Origin: Clostridia bacterium
GTDB lineage: Bacteria; Bacillota; Dehalobacteriia; UBA4068
Length of the DNA stretch: 24,361 bases
Assembly: GCA_012515255.1 (NCBI GenBank)
Contig: JAAYYR010000175.1
Coordinates: 1 to 24,361, forward strand
Direction: 5' to 3'
Part shown: positions 16,410 to 23,174 of the stretch, in pieces
Layout: every line of letters begins with the position of its first letter
Numbering within the stretch: the first letter of the stretch is position 1
Position numbers and translations under genes: made by a program
The notes under the pieces: generated by a model
What the model was told of the DNA's origin: nothing
Seen by the model: the letters and a program-made list of their open reading frames with translations, nothing else
Database searches by the model: none

Positions 16410-19400
16410 TTACTTATTTTTCTTAAAATCTAAGAGTATAAGCCGGCGTAATTCTATTTCAAGATCACTGTCATCGTCGTCGGAGGACGGCGGTGGCGAA
16501 GGTGGGGACGCCGCGCCGCGGCGGGCGCTTTTTCCCTCATCTTGGTCCGCAGCGTCTTTTGCCATGGCTGCAGGCTTTTGCCGTGCCGGTGGATCATTAT
16601 CTTCCTCTATCCATGCGGCAGCGGCCGCCAAGTTTTCCGCTAGTTTCTCCATTTCCAGAGCCGCTTGACGCTGCTCCTCCAGCTTTTGAGTCTCTATTTC
16701 CTCCGCTTCCTTTTGCGCCCTTTCTTCCTCGGCGCGGATGCGGGCCGATTCTTCTTCCGCCAAGCGGCGTTTTTCATCCAGCTCCCGATGTTGCTTGTTT
16801 TCCTCGATCTCCTGTTCCTTGCGCTTACTAAATGTGACCGCCGCTAATCTTTGCCGCATCTCCTCGATTTCAGCGCTGACGCGGGCAGCCTCCTGTTCAG
16901 AATTCTCGTCCGCGTCGGCTAGGGGCGGCGTTTCTACGGTGCTTTTTTTGCGGGCGCGTAACCAGCGGCTAAATTTGGATTTTTTTTCTAACAATTGCTC
17001 CTTAGGCTCGTCGCTGTCGCCGGGCTCGTCGCTATCGCTTGGCTCGTCGATGATGCCAGGCTCGTCGATGACGCCAGGCTCGTTGCTATCGCCAGGCTCG
17101 TCGCTATCGCTTGGCTCGTCGCTGTCGCTAGGCACGACGCTGTCGCTTGGCTCGTCGCTATCGCTTGGCTCGCCGCTGTCGCCGGGCTCGTCGCTATCGC
17201 TTGGCTCGTCGATGATGCCAGGCTCGCCGCTGTCGCTTGGCTCGCCGCTATCGCCGGGCTTGCCGCTGTCACTTGGCTCGTCGCTGTCGCCAGGCTCTTC
17301 GCTGTCGCTTGGCTCGCCGCTAATGCCGGGCTCGTTGCTATCGCCAGGCTCTTCGCTGTCGCTTGGCTCACCGCTGTCGCTTGGCTCGTCGTTGACGCCA
17401 GGCTCGTTGCTGTCGCCGGGCTGGCCGCTGACGCCAGGCTCGTCGCTGTCGCTAGGCTCGTCGCTGTCGCCAGGCTCTTCGCTGTCGCCAGGCTCGTCGC
17501 TGTCGCCGGGCTCGCCGCTATCGCCAGGCTCGTCGATGATGCCGGGCTCGTTGTTGTCGCCGGGCTCGCCGCTGACGCTAGGCTCGTCGCTGTCGCCAGG
17601 CTCTTCGCTGTCGCCAGGCTCGTCGCTGCCGCTTGGCTCGCCGCTGACGCTTGGCTCGTTGCTATCGCTTGGCTCGCCGCTGTCGCTTGGCTTGTTGCTA
17701 TCTCCGGGCTCGCTGCTGTCGCTTGGCTCGCCGCTATCGCTAGGCCTGCCGCTGTCGCCAGGCTCTTCGCTGTCGCTTGGCTCGTCGCTGTCGCCAGGCT
17801 CTTCGCTGTCGCTGGGCTCGTCGCTGTCGCCAGGCTCTTCGCTGTCGCTTGGCTCGCCGCTAATGCCGGGCCCGTTGCTATCGCCAGGCTCTTCGCTGTC
17901 GCTTGGCTTGTCGTTGATGCCGGGCTCGCCGCTGCCGCTAGGCTCGTCGCTGTCGCCAGGTAGGGCCTCCTCTGGCGGCAGGCTTTCAGTTTGGTAGTCA
18001 AGCTCGGCCTCCACAGCCTCCGCCCGGGCAATGCCTTTAAGAAAGGCCAGGCGCACAGCAGTCGGGACAGCCGACGAGGCCTTATTCATCTTGTTAGCTT
18101 CGCCGTCGGCGCGCAGTAAGCGCTCCGTCTCCCGCTCGCTTACCTCAGCGTCCGTAATCGGTTGCAACGCCTTGGTGGCCGCATGCAGGGCATTTTCTTC
18201 CGCCAGCTCCCCGATCAGTTCTTTGAGCGCCGTACTTAGGTTATCAGGATCGAATTGCGGGCAGGCGATGATTAGGGGTTCTCGGGGCGGCATCTGCGAA
18301 AAAACAGGAACAGGCAGCGGCCGGACGCCGGTTTGATAAGCGGTTTCATAGCGTGTTTGCGCAGCCTGTCCGGCAAGCTCGCCCGAAGCCGATATTAACA
18401 GATAGGCATCATGGATTAAATCGCCATTATCACCGCTTAATAGGTCTTTGCGGCCTTTTATATGCTTGATTGCCAGGCCTATTTCCGCCAGCGCCGGTTG
18501 TAAGCGCTCTACCAATGTCAGGGTTGCGCGATGAATTTCCCGGATACGGGCCTTGGCTTGGCTGATAATACGCTCCAGCTCGCGGTTGGCGGGACTTCCC
18601 TTGGCGACATATTGCTCGGCATGAATTAAGGCGTTGCTATACAGGCTTTGCTGCTCCGCGATCACCTGAACGAGCTTGTCGCTTTGCTGCCAAATGGCAA
18701 GGGTTTCCTGCTGATATTTTTGGATATAAGTATCGCTTTCTTGCTCAAGCTGGCTGATATATTGCCGAAAAATGGCTTTGGCCGCGTCCCGTTCTTCCTC
18801 GGCTTTGATACGGGCCTGCTTCAATGTTGACAGCCTTAGCTCCAAAGCGGCGGCTTGTTCGGCTTCAGGGCCGACCGCCGCCAGCTCAGCCTTATAGCCA
18901 TGAGCCGCCTCAGCCTCCCGTGCGCTGGCGTCGGCGACTGCTTTTTCATAGGGACGCAGATCGCGGCTAAGGTCGGCGATCTTCCCCTTGAAGTCCTTGC
19001 GGGCCGTGGCGAGAAAATGCTCCTCGCTACTGAGATCGCCGGCTCGTTTGGCCATTTTATGCTGCTTGGCGATTAATTCGCCCAGCTTTTTTTCGCTGCC
19101 CCAAACCGGCTCGTATTTGCGCAGAATATCGAGTTGGCTGAAAATAACCTTGCTTTCGGCGTCCGCGATCAGCAGCCTGTTTGCCGCATCGATGCGAGAC
19201 TCCTGCGCCAGGGATTGGCTGATCGCGGCCAGTTCGGCCTTGAGTTTGGCCATGGCGGCAGAGAGTAGGAGCTGCAGTTGTCCCTTTTCCGCATTAATCC
19301 GCGCTTCCCGCGCTAAAACCAATTCCTCACTGGCTGCGTCGGCGCCGCTTAAGGGCGTCAATAATTGGCTGGCCACGCCGGGCAGCTCGCCCTCCGGCGT

Positions 19401-19679
19401 AGGGGGGAGGCCGGCGGCGATCCGGGCCGCTTCTTCTTTCAGCCGTAAAGCCTCGGAGATTTCAGCGACCATGGTGCATACCGAGGCGGCCTCATCGGCG
19501 GCCAGCGCCGCCTCTTTTGCGCTTTGCTCGGCGGCGGTGCAGGCAGCTTCCTTGTCGTCCATGGAGGCTTTGATCAGTTCTACTTGGCGCAGTTGCTCGA
19601 TGAAATCCGCGGTATATTGATTTAATATTTCAGTTGGGGTATTTTCCGGCGTTGGTTCCCATTGTGGCTGATCGCTCAT
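16410..19679 (-). CDS. coiled-coil protein (1089 aa) with 53 tandem acidic hexapeptides, function unknown
   Basis: The minus-strand ATG at 19679 is preceded by AAGGGG with a seven-base gap; stop TAA at 16410. N-terminal residues about 20-400 are helical and coiled-coil-like; about 400-570 is a more mixed region (VRPLPVPVFSQMPPREP). Residues 575-892 are 53 uninterrupted hexapeptides of the type [GS]-D-S-x-E-P, very acidic with only four Lys/Arg. A basic-aromatic patch KKSKFSRWLRARKK (about 899-912) follows, then a second charged coil (about 925-1040, rich in E, R, K, Q) and a tail with PPSPPPSSDDDD. No signal peptide, LPxTG or membrane span is present, so the Ser-Asp repeat is not that of a sortase-anchored Sdr/Clf surface protein. 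It lies between rpmA and obg, opposite in strand to both and insulated by terminators. Probably a structural or scaffold protein related in style to the two plus-strand coiled-coil proteins; function not known. Confidence 0.8.
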   Translation of the reverse strand: MSDQPQWEPTPENTPTEILNQYTADFIEQLRQVELIKASMDDKEAACTAAEQSAKEAALAADEAASVCTMVAEISEALRLKEEAARIAAGLPPTPEGELPGVASQLLTPLSGADAASEELVLAREARINAEKGQLQLLLSAAMAKLKAELAAISQSLAQESRIDAANRLLIADAESKVIFSQLDILRKYEPVWGSEKKLGELIAKQHKMAKRAGDLSSEEHFLATARKDFKGKIADLSRDLRPYEKAVADASAREAEAAHGYKAELAAVGPEAEQAAALELRLSTLKQARIKAEEERDAAKAIFRQYISQLEQESDTYIQKYQQETLAIWQQSDKLVQVIAEQQSLYSNALIHAEQYVAKGSPANRELERIISQAKARIREIHRATLTLVERLQPALAEIGLAIKHIKGRKDLLSGDNGDLIHDAYLLISASGELAGQAAQTRYETAYQTGVRPLPVPVFSQMPPREPLIIACPQFDPDNLSTALKELIGELAEENALHAATKALQPITDAEVSERETERLLRADGEANKMNKASSAVPTAVRLAFLKGIARAEAVEAELDYQTESLPPEEALPGDSDEPSGSGEPGINDKPSDSEEPGDSNGPGISGEPSDSEEPGDSDEPSDSEEPGDSDEPSDSEEPGDSGRPSDSGEPSDSSEPGDSNKPSDSGEPSDSNEPSVSGEPSGSDEPGDSEEPGDSDEPSVSGEPGDNNEPGIIDEPGDSGEPGDSDEPGDSEEPGDSDEPSDSDEPGVSGQPGDSNEPGVNDEPSDSGEPSDSEEPGDSNEPGISGEPSDSEEPGDSDEPSDSGKPGDSGEPSDSGEPGIIDEPSDSDEPGDSGEPSDSDEPSDSVVPSDSDEPSDSDEPGDSNEPGVIDEPGIIDEPSDSDEPGDSDEPKEQLLEKKSKFSRWLRARKKSTVETPPLADADENSEQEAARVSAEIEEMRQRLAAVTFSKRKEQEIEENKQHRELDEKRRLAEEESARIRAEEERAQKEAEEIETQKLEEQRQAALEMEKLAENLAAAAAWIEEDNDPPARQKPAAMAKDAADQDEGKSARRGAASPPSPPPSSDDDDSDLEIELRRLILLDFKKNK
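17004..17957 (-). repeat. 18-base tandem repeat, 53 units, coding for acidic hexapeptides
   Basis: Unit on the plus strand is close to GGCTCGTCGCTGTCGCTT, in exact 18-base register over 954 bases without an indel. Positions 2-4 of the hexapeptide vary (SDSDEP, GDSEEP, GISGEP, GVIDEP, GIIDEP). Bases 17275-17368 recur at 17815-17908 with one mismatch in 94, exactly 540 bases (30 units) apart, showing segmental duplication inside the array. Confidence 0.97.
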
Positions 19680-19866
19680 GGCTAAACCCCTTTCTGCTAT
19701 CGCTTGATACAGTTTTGGCTATGATTTGCCTAAGCCGCAAATGAACCAAACCGGCGTAGCCCGCAATCAAGTAAAATTCGCGCAGGCTGTGATGCCGGTT
19801 TTAAGTCATGACCTATTAGCCGGGGGGAAATATTTCGCTGAAATTTGCGCGCTTATTTACCCTGCG

Positions 19867-19880
19867 GTTTTGGCCAAAAC
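19867..19880. repeat. 14-base perfect palindrome GTTTTGGCCAAAAC
   Basis: Perfect dyad inside the predicted 5' leader of the minus-strand coiled-coil gene, about 40 bases downstream of its predicted transcript start. Could be an operator; the half-site GTTTTGGC occurs again near 19712 on the plus strand. Confidence 0.4.
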
Positions 19881-19921
19881 ATTGATGACGAATTTAGTTG
19901 GTTATTTGCTGTATTTATCAA

Positions 19922-19950
19922 ATAATAGCAGATTTTCTCCATGATGTCAT
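19922..19950 (-). promoter_or_regulatory. minus-strand promoter candidate for the 1089-aa gene
   Basis: Read on the minus strand: ATGACA (19950-19945), a 17-base spacer and TATTAT (19927-19922), each one base from consensus. Predicted start near 19915, giving a leader of about 235 bases. Confidence 0.5.
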
Positions 19951-19994
19951 CCTTTTTACCGCCTTTTTTTCATAAGATTCACAAATGCTTTAGG

Positions 19995-20048
19995 GCTGAG
20001 TATTGATTTGACTTGAATGAGCAATAGTGTTTATAATAAATACTCAGC
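19995..20048. repeat. 10-base inverted repeat bracketing the obg promoter
   Basis: GCTGAGTATT (19995-20004) and its exact reverse complement AATACTCAGC (20039-20048), with 34 bases between. The -35 and -10 boxes of obg lie exactly between the arms, and the right arm covers the predicted transcript start. Confidence 0.7.
20008..20037 (+). promoter_or_regulatory. promoter of obg-nadD-yqeK/rsfS
   Basis: TTGACT (20008-20013), 18-base spacer, perfect TATAAT (20032-20037). The predicted start near 20044 leaves about 35 bases of leader, with GGGG (20068-20071) as ribosome site before ATG 20079. Confidence 0.8.
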
Positions 20049-20078
20049 AGTAGCAAAAATATTAATTGGGGCGACACT

Positions 20079-21215
20079 ATGCTTTGTGATTATGTGAAAA
20101 TATTTATCAAGGCGGGAAACGGCGGCGATGGCGGCGTGGCTTTCCGCAGGGAAAAGTTTGTGCCTTTGGGCGGGCCATCCGGGGGCGACGGCGGTCGCGG
20201 CGCCTCGGTGATCCTGGTCGGTGATCCCTCCTTGGCAACGCTCAACGATTTTAAGTACCGCCGCCACTATAAAGCGGAGCGCGGCGGCAATGGCCTGGCC
20301 AAAAATATGAGCGGCGCCTGGGGCGAGGATTTACGTTTGCGGGTGCCGCTCGGTACGGTGGTCAAGGACGGGGCCGGCAATTTCCTCGCCGATATCTATG
20401 AGGAGGGCCGGGAATATCTCGCCGCCCGCGGCGGGCGTGGCGGGCGGGGCAATGTCCGCTTTGCCAGCGGCAAGGAGAAAGCCCCCGCCTATGCGGAAAA
20501 AGGCGAGCCGGGGCAGGAGGTTACCCTGATTCTGGAGCTAAAGCTCATCGCCGACGTGGGCTTGATCGGCCTGCCCAATGCCGGAAAATCGACGCTGCTC
20601 TCGCGCATCAGCGCCGCTCAGCCAAAAATCGCTGATTATCCGTTCACCACGCTGGAGCCGAATTTGGGCGTGGTGCGGCTGCCGGATGAATCCGGCTTTG
20701 TCGTGGCGGATCTGCCGGGGTTGATCGAGGGCGCGGCCTCCGGCGTCGGTCTGGGTCATCGTTTCCTGCGTCATGCGGAACGCAATAGATTGCTTGTGCA
20801 TGTGCTGGATTTGAGCGAATTCGCCGGCCGGTCGCCTTATGACAGCTTGACCATGATTAACGAGGAATTAAGCCTTTATAATCAGGATTTTCTCGAGCGG
20901 CCGATGTTGATCGCCGCCAATAAAGCGGATATGCCCGGCTTTGAGGAGAATCTTGCGGAACTGCGGCAAAAGCTGGGCGGGCGCTATGAAATCTTCCCCA
21001 TTTCCGCGCTGACCGGCCAGGGCCTGCAGCCGCTGTTGTGGCGCATCAAGGAAATACTTGACAGCACGCCGCTTAAACCGTATTTGCCGCCCGTGGAATC
21101 GGTGAAGCATACTGTGGTGCGGGCTGAGGAGCCTTTTCATATTGAAAAAGACAATGTCGGCGTCTGGCAGGTGAGCGGCATCCGGGTGGAAAAACTGGTG
21201 GCCATGACCGATTAG
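20079..21215 (+). CDS. obg: GTPase Obg, cut by an in-frame UAG before its OCT domain
   Basis: 378 residues. Obg is an essential GTPase of late 50S assembly and stress control. The N-terminal glycine-rich Obg fold (residues about 1-158, GNGGDGGVAFRREKF, GGRGGRGNVRFA) is followed by the G domain: G1 GLPNAGKST (164-172), G3 DLPGLIEGA (211-219), G4 NKAD (281-284), G5 ISALTGQG (about 307). The protein then enters the C-terminal OCT domain (WQVSGIRVEKLVAMTD) and stops at UAG 21213-21215. The next 44 codons in the same frame encode the rest of a normal OCT domain, so a full-length Obg of about 423 residues would result from reading the UAG as one amino acid. Either the gene is truncated by one mutation, the base is a sequencing error, or the stop is read through. 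It has its own promoter; nadD follows. Confidence 0.93.
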   Translation: MLCDYVKIFIKAGNGGDGGVAFRREKFVPLGGPSGGDGGRGASVILVGDPSLATLNDFKYRRHYKAERGGNGLAKNMSGAWGEDLRLRVPLGTVVKDGAGNFLADIYEEGREYLAARGGRGGRGNVRFASGKEKAPAYAEKGEPGQEVTLILELKLIADVGLIGLPNAGKSTLLSRISAAQPKIADYPFTTLEPNLGVVRLPDESGFVVADLPGLIEGAASGVGLGHRFLRHAERNRLLVHVLDLSEFAGRSPYDSLTMINEELSLYNQDFLERPMLIAANKADMPGFEENLAELRQKLGGRYEIFPISALTGQGLQPLLWRIKEILDSTPLKPYLPPVESVKHTVVRAEEPFHIEKDNVGVWQVSGIRVEKLVAMTD

Positions 21216-21350
21216 GAAAACGAGGACGCCGTACTGCGCATGCAGCGTATCTTTGTTCAAATGGGTCTGGAGGACGCTTTGCGCGATGCGGGGGTCGAGG
21301 CCGGCGATACTGTCGCTATTGCCGGGCGCGAATTTATCTATGAAGAGTGA
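21216..21350 (+). pseudogene. obg: OCT domain remainder of Obg, in frame after the UAG
   Basis: 44 sense codons from 21216 to a TGA at 21348-21350, in the same frame as obg: ENEDAVLRMQRIFVQMG followed by LEDALRDAGVEAGDTVAIAG and REFIYEE. This matches the Obg C-terminal domain pattern (N.E.V...Q.....G.E.AL..AG...GDTV.I...EF.Y). No frameshift or second stop is present. An ATG at 21240 lacks a ribosome site, so separate translation is unlikely. Confidence 0.85.
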
Positions 21351-21357
21351 GAAAAGT

Positions 21358-21987
21358 ATGAAGAAAAAGAAAATCGGCATCATGGGCGGTACTTTTGACC
21401 CGGTGCATTATGGGCATTTATTGGCGGCGGAGGAAGCGTATAGCCATTTTGGCCTGGATCAGGTCTTATTTATTCCCAGCGGCCAACCGCCGCATAAAAG
21501 GCGGCCGGGCGGAGCAAGCTGCGGGCAGCGGCTGGCCATGACGGCTTTGGCTGTCGCCACCAATGCTAATTTCGCCGTTTCCTCAACTGAGGTCAGGCGC
21601 GCGGGTTATTCTTATTCCGTGGATACGGTAAGCGCCCTGCTTGCAGAATACGGGACTGATACGGATTTCACTTTTATCGTCGGCACCGACGCCGCCTTAG
21701 AGCTGCCGACTTGGCATGAAGCCGAGCGGCTGCTGGCATTGGTGGATTTTGTGGTGGCGGCGCGGCCCGGTTTTGCCGAATCAGCGCTGCAACAGTTGCC
21801 CTCGCCCTGGCAGCGAAAAATGACGCTGTTGCGCATGCCGCTTTTAGAGATCAGCTCCACCGATATCCGCAACCGGGTGCGGGAGGGCAGGCCGATCAAG
21901 TACCTGTTGCCGGAGGCGGTGGAAAACTATATTTATGCGGAAGGACTGTATCGCGATGAGTCAGGCGCCGCGCCCGGCGGGCGGTAG
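21358..21987 (+). CDS. nadD: nicotinate-nucleotide adenylyltransferase
   Basis: 209 residues. Transfers AMP from ATP to nicotinate mononucleotide, making deamido-NAD in NAD synthesis. I chose ATG 21358, seven bases after the OCT-frame stop, because IGIMGGTFDPVHYGHLL then starts at residue 6 as usual; the longer frame from 21253 lies over the OCT sequence. Seen: the HxGH nucleotidyltransferase motif (H17..H20 in DPVHYGH), PSGQPPHK, FIVGTDAALELPTW and ISSTDIRNRVREG, the SxTxIR-type ATP-binding motif. Only a weak GAGA-type ribosome site precedes it, suggesting translational coupling. It ends at UAG 21985-21987, directly followed by the yqeK ATG in the same frame. Confidence 0.95.
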   Translation: MKKKKIGIMGGTFDPVHYGHLLAAEEAYSHFGLDQVLFIPSGQPPHKRRPGGASCGQRLAMTALAVATNANFAVSSTEVRRAGYSYSVDTVSALLAEYGTDTDFTFIVGTDAALELPTWHEAERLLALVDFVVAARPGFAESALQQLPSPWQRKMTLLRMPLLEISSTDIRNRVREGRPIKYLLPEAVENYIYAEGLYRDESGAAPGGR

Positions 21988-22989
21988 ATGAGCGTGGAGA
22001 AAAAAAAACCGGTTTGTGAAAGCGAGATCGAAAAGATCAGGCAAAGATTGCGGCAGCAGCTCCAGCCCCATCGTTACTTGCATTCCCTGGGTACGGCCGG
22101 CGAGGCCGAGGCTTTAGCGCGGCATTGGCGGCTGGATGAAAACAGAGCGTATTTAGCCGGTCTGTTGCATGATTTCACCAAAAACTATAGCGGCGAGGAA
22201 TTATTGCGGCTGGCGCGCGCGCAAGGGCTGGCAATAGATGACTGGACAGCGGCGCATCCCGGCATCCTTCACGGCCCGGTGGCGGCGTTGCTGCTGTCGG
22301 ACGAGTGGGGCATAGAGGATAAGGAGGTCGCGGAGGCGATACGCTGGCATACCGTGCCGCAACCAGATATGTGCGAGCTGGCCAAAGTAGTCTATCTCGC
22401 GGACAAGATCGAGCCGAGCCGCAAAACATGGCCGGGGCTGGAGCGGCTGCGGCGCCTGGCTTATAGTGATCTGGACGCCGCAATCGCCGCCGCTTTGGCG
22501 GAGATAGCGGATTATGTGACTGCCAAAGGACAAGAGATCTGCCCATGGACAGAGGAAATAGGCCGCGCGTACCGAAATAAAGTACAAAAGCAGGACGAAC
22601 CCGCCCCGGCAGGCGGCAGCAGTCATTATGGAGGTTTGCCGATGAAAGAAATTACTGCGGAGGCATTGCTGAATCAATGCGTAGAATTGGCCACGGCCAA
22701 GAAAGCGCATGATGTCGTCAGTCTGAAACTGGCAGGGCTGACCCTGATATGCGACTATTTTCTCTTGGCTTCGGCAAGCAATACCAGGCAGACGCAATCG
22801 ATTTGCGACCATATCGGGATCGAGATGAAAAAAGCTGGTTATCCGCCATTGCATATCGAAGGCTATCGGGAGGGGCGCTGGATCCTTATGGACTTTGGTA
22901 TGGTCGTAGTGCATATTTTTTTGGATGATGAGCGTGAGTATTATAATTTGGAGCGTCTTTGGGGCGATGCTGAGCGCAACAATTACTGA
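21988..22989 (+). CDS. yqeK: YqeK-type HD-domain Ap4A hydrolase fused in frame to ribosomal silencing factor RsfS
   Basis: One 333-codon frame. Residues about 20-200 are YqeK: HSLGTAGEAEALARHW, the HD motif in LLHDFTKNYS, LHGPVAALL, IRWHT and VVYLADKIEPSRKTWPG, typical of the symmetrical diadenosine tetraphosphate hydrolase family. From residue 219 (base 22642) the sequence is RsfS. Normally these are separate genes; here the YqeK end (QKQDEPAPAGGSSHYGGLP) runs straight into the RsfS methionine without a stop. The start ATG touches the nadD stop (TAGATG), with only a weak GGGCGG upstream, so translation may be coupled. TGA stop, then a strong terminator. A long fusion, separate RsfS from internal initiation, or both are possible. 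Confidence 0.88.
   Translation: MSVEKKKPVCESEIEKIRQRLRQQLQPHRYLHSLGTAGEAEALARHWRLDENRAYLAGLLHDFTKNYSGEELLRLARAQGLAIDDWTAAHPGILHGPVAALLLSDEWGIEDKEVAEAIRWHTVPQPDMCELAKVVYLADKIEPSRKTWPGLERLRRLAYSDLDAAIAAALAEIADYVTAKGQEICPWTEEIGRAYRNKVQKQDEPAPAGGSSHYGGLPMKEITAEALLNQCVELATAKKAHDVVSLKLAGLTLICDYFLLASASNTRQTQSICDHIGIEMKKAGYPPLHIEGYREGRWILMDFGMVVVHIFLDDEREYYNLERLWGDAERNNY
22642..22989 (+). CDS. rsfS: ribosomal silencing factor RsfS, possibly also made from an internal start
   Basis: 115 codons. RsfS binds L14 on the 50S subunit and blocks joining to 30S when nutrients run low. KKAHDVVSLKLAGLT, CDYFLLASASNTRQTQSICDHI, HIEGYREGRWILMDFGMVVVHIF and YYNLERLWGD match the family throughout, and the length is that of a complete RsfS. 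GGAGG (22630-22634) lies seven bases before ATG 22642, a near-ideal ribosome site inside the fused frame, so RsfS may be made on its own even though no stop separates it from YqeK. Confidence 0.88.
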   Translation: MKEITAEALLNQCVELATAKKAHDVVSLKLAGLTLICDYFLLASASNTRQTQSICDHIGIEMKKAGYPPLHIEGYREGRWILMDFGMVVVHIFLDDEREYYNLERLWGDAERNNY

Positions 22990-23024
22990 CAAATATTACC
23001 AAATTACGAGCTATCGCAGGCATT

Positions 23025-23055
23025 ATACAGGAGATTAAAAATCTCCTGTATTTTT
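23025..23055 (+). terminator. intrinsic terminator after rsfS
   Basis: A 12-bp perfect stem, ATACAGGAGATT (23025-23036) and AATCTCCTGTAT (23040-23051), with a 3-base loop and T-run to 23055. It lies 35 bases after the rsfS stop. Confidence 0.9.
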
Positions 23056-23077
23056 ATGCCATAGAATGAATAATAAT

Positions 23078-23086
23078 TGTGGATAA
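23078..23086 (-). promoter_or_regulatory. perfect DnaA box (TGTGGATAA)
   Basis: Reverse complement is TTATCCACA, the consensus DnaA box. A second, variant box lies 88 bases further on in the same orientation. Confidence 0.4.
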
Positions 23087-23165
23087 ACTGGGGATATAAA
23101 AGCATATGGGATAAGGATAAAAATATTACGCCAGCTAGAGGACTAATTGATTGGTTGCGGTCATT

Positions 23166-23174
23166 TGTGGACAA
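23166..23174 (-). promoter_or_regulatory. variant DnaA box (TGTGGACAA)
   Basis: Reverse complement TTGTCCACA, one base from consensus. It sits just upstream of a TATAAT (23181-23186) whose only -35 candidate (TTGCGG, 23155-23160) is 20 bases away, so binding here would cover that weak promoter. Confidence 0.3.

Larger units (their letters stand above)
19680..20078. other. 399-base divergent regulatory region between the 1089-aa gene and obg
   Basis: Contains a minus-strand promoter candidate, a strong plus-strand obg promoter bracketed by an inverted repeat, and a 14-base palindrome, each listed separately. A 72-codon plus-strand frame (19726-19944, TTG start) has no ribosome site or recognisable product and is not called. 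No RNA gene is recognised, though the roughly 235-base minus-strand leader is long enough to hold one. Confidence 0.6.

Noticed and set aside
16738..18031. Long open frames of 419 and 322 codons on the plus strand and 347 codons in another minus frame across the hexapeptide array
   Set aside because: An 18-base repeat without stops keeps several frames open at once. These frames lack ribosome sites and encode only periodic low-complexity sequence; the 1089-aa frame extends into non-repetitive coiled coil on both sides and has a good start.
19726..19944. 72-codon plus-strand frame with TTG start between the 1089-aa gene and obg
   Set aside because: No ribosome site, and it overlaps the predicted minus-strand leader and promoter; no family resemblance.
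21213..21215. UAG as a genome-wide sense codon
   Set aside because: rng ends with UAG directly before a strong intrinsic terminator and no RNase-like sequence follows it, so UAG still works as a stop there.
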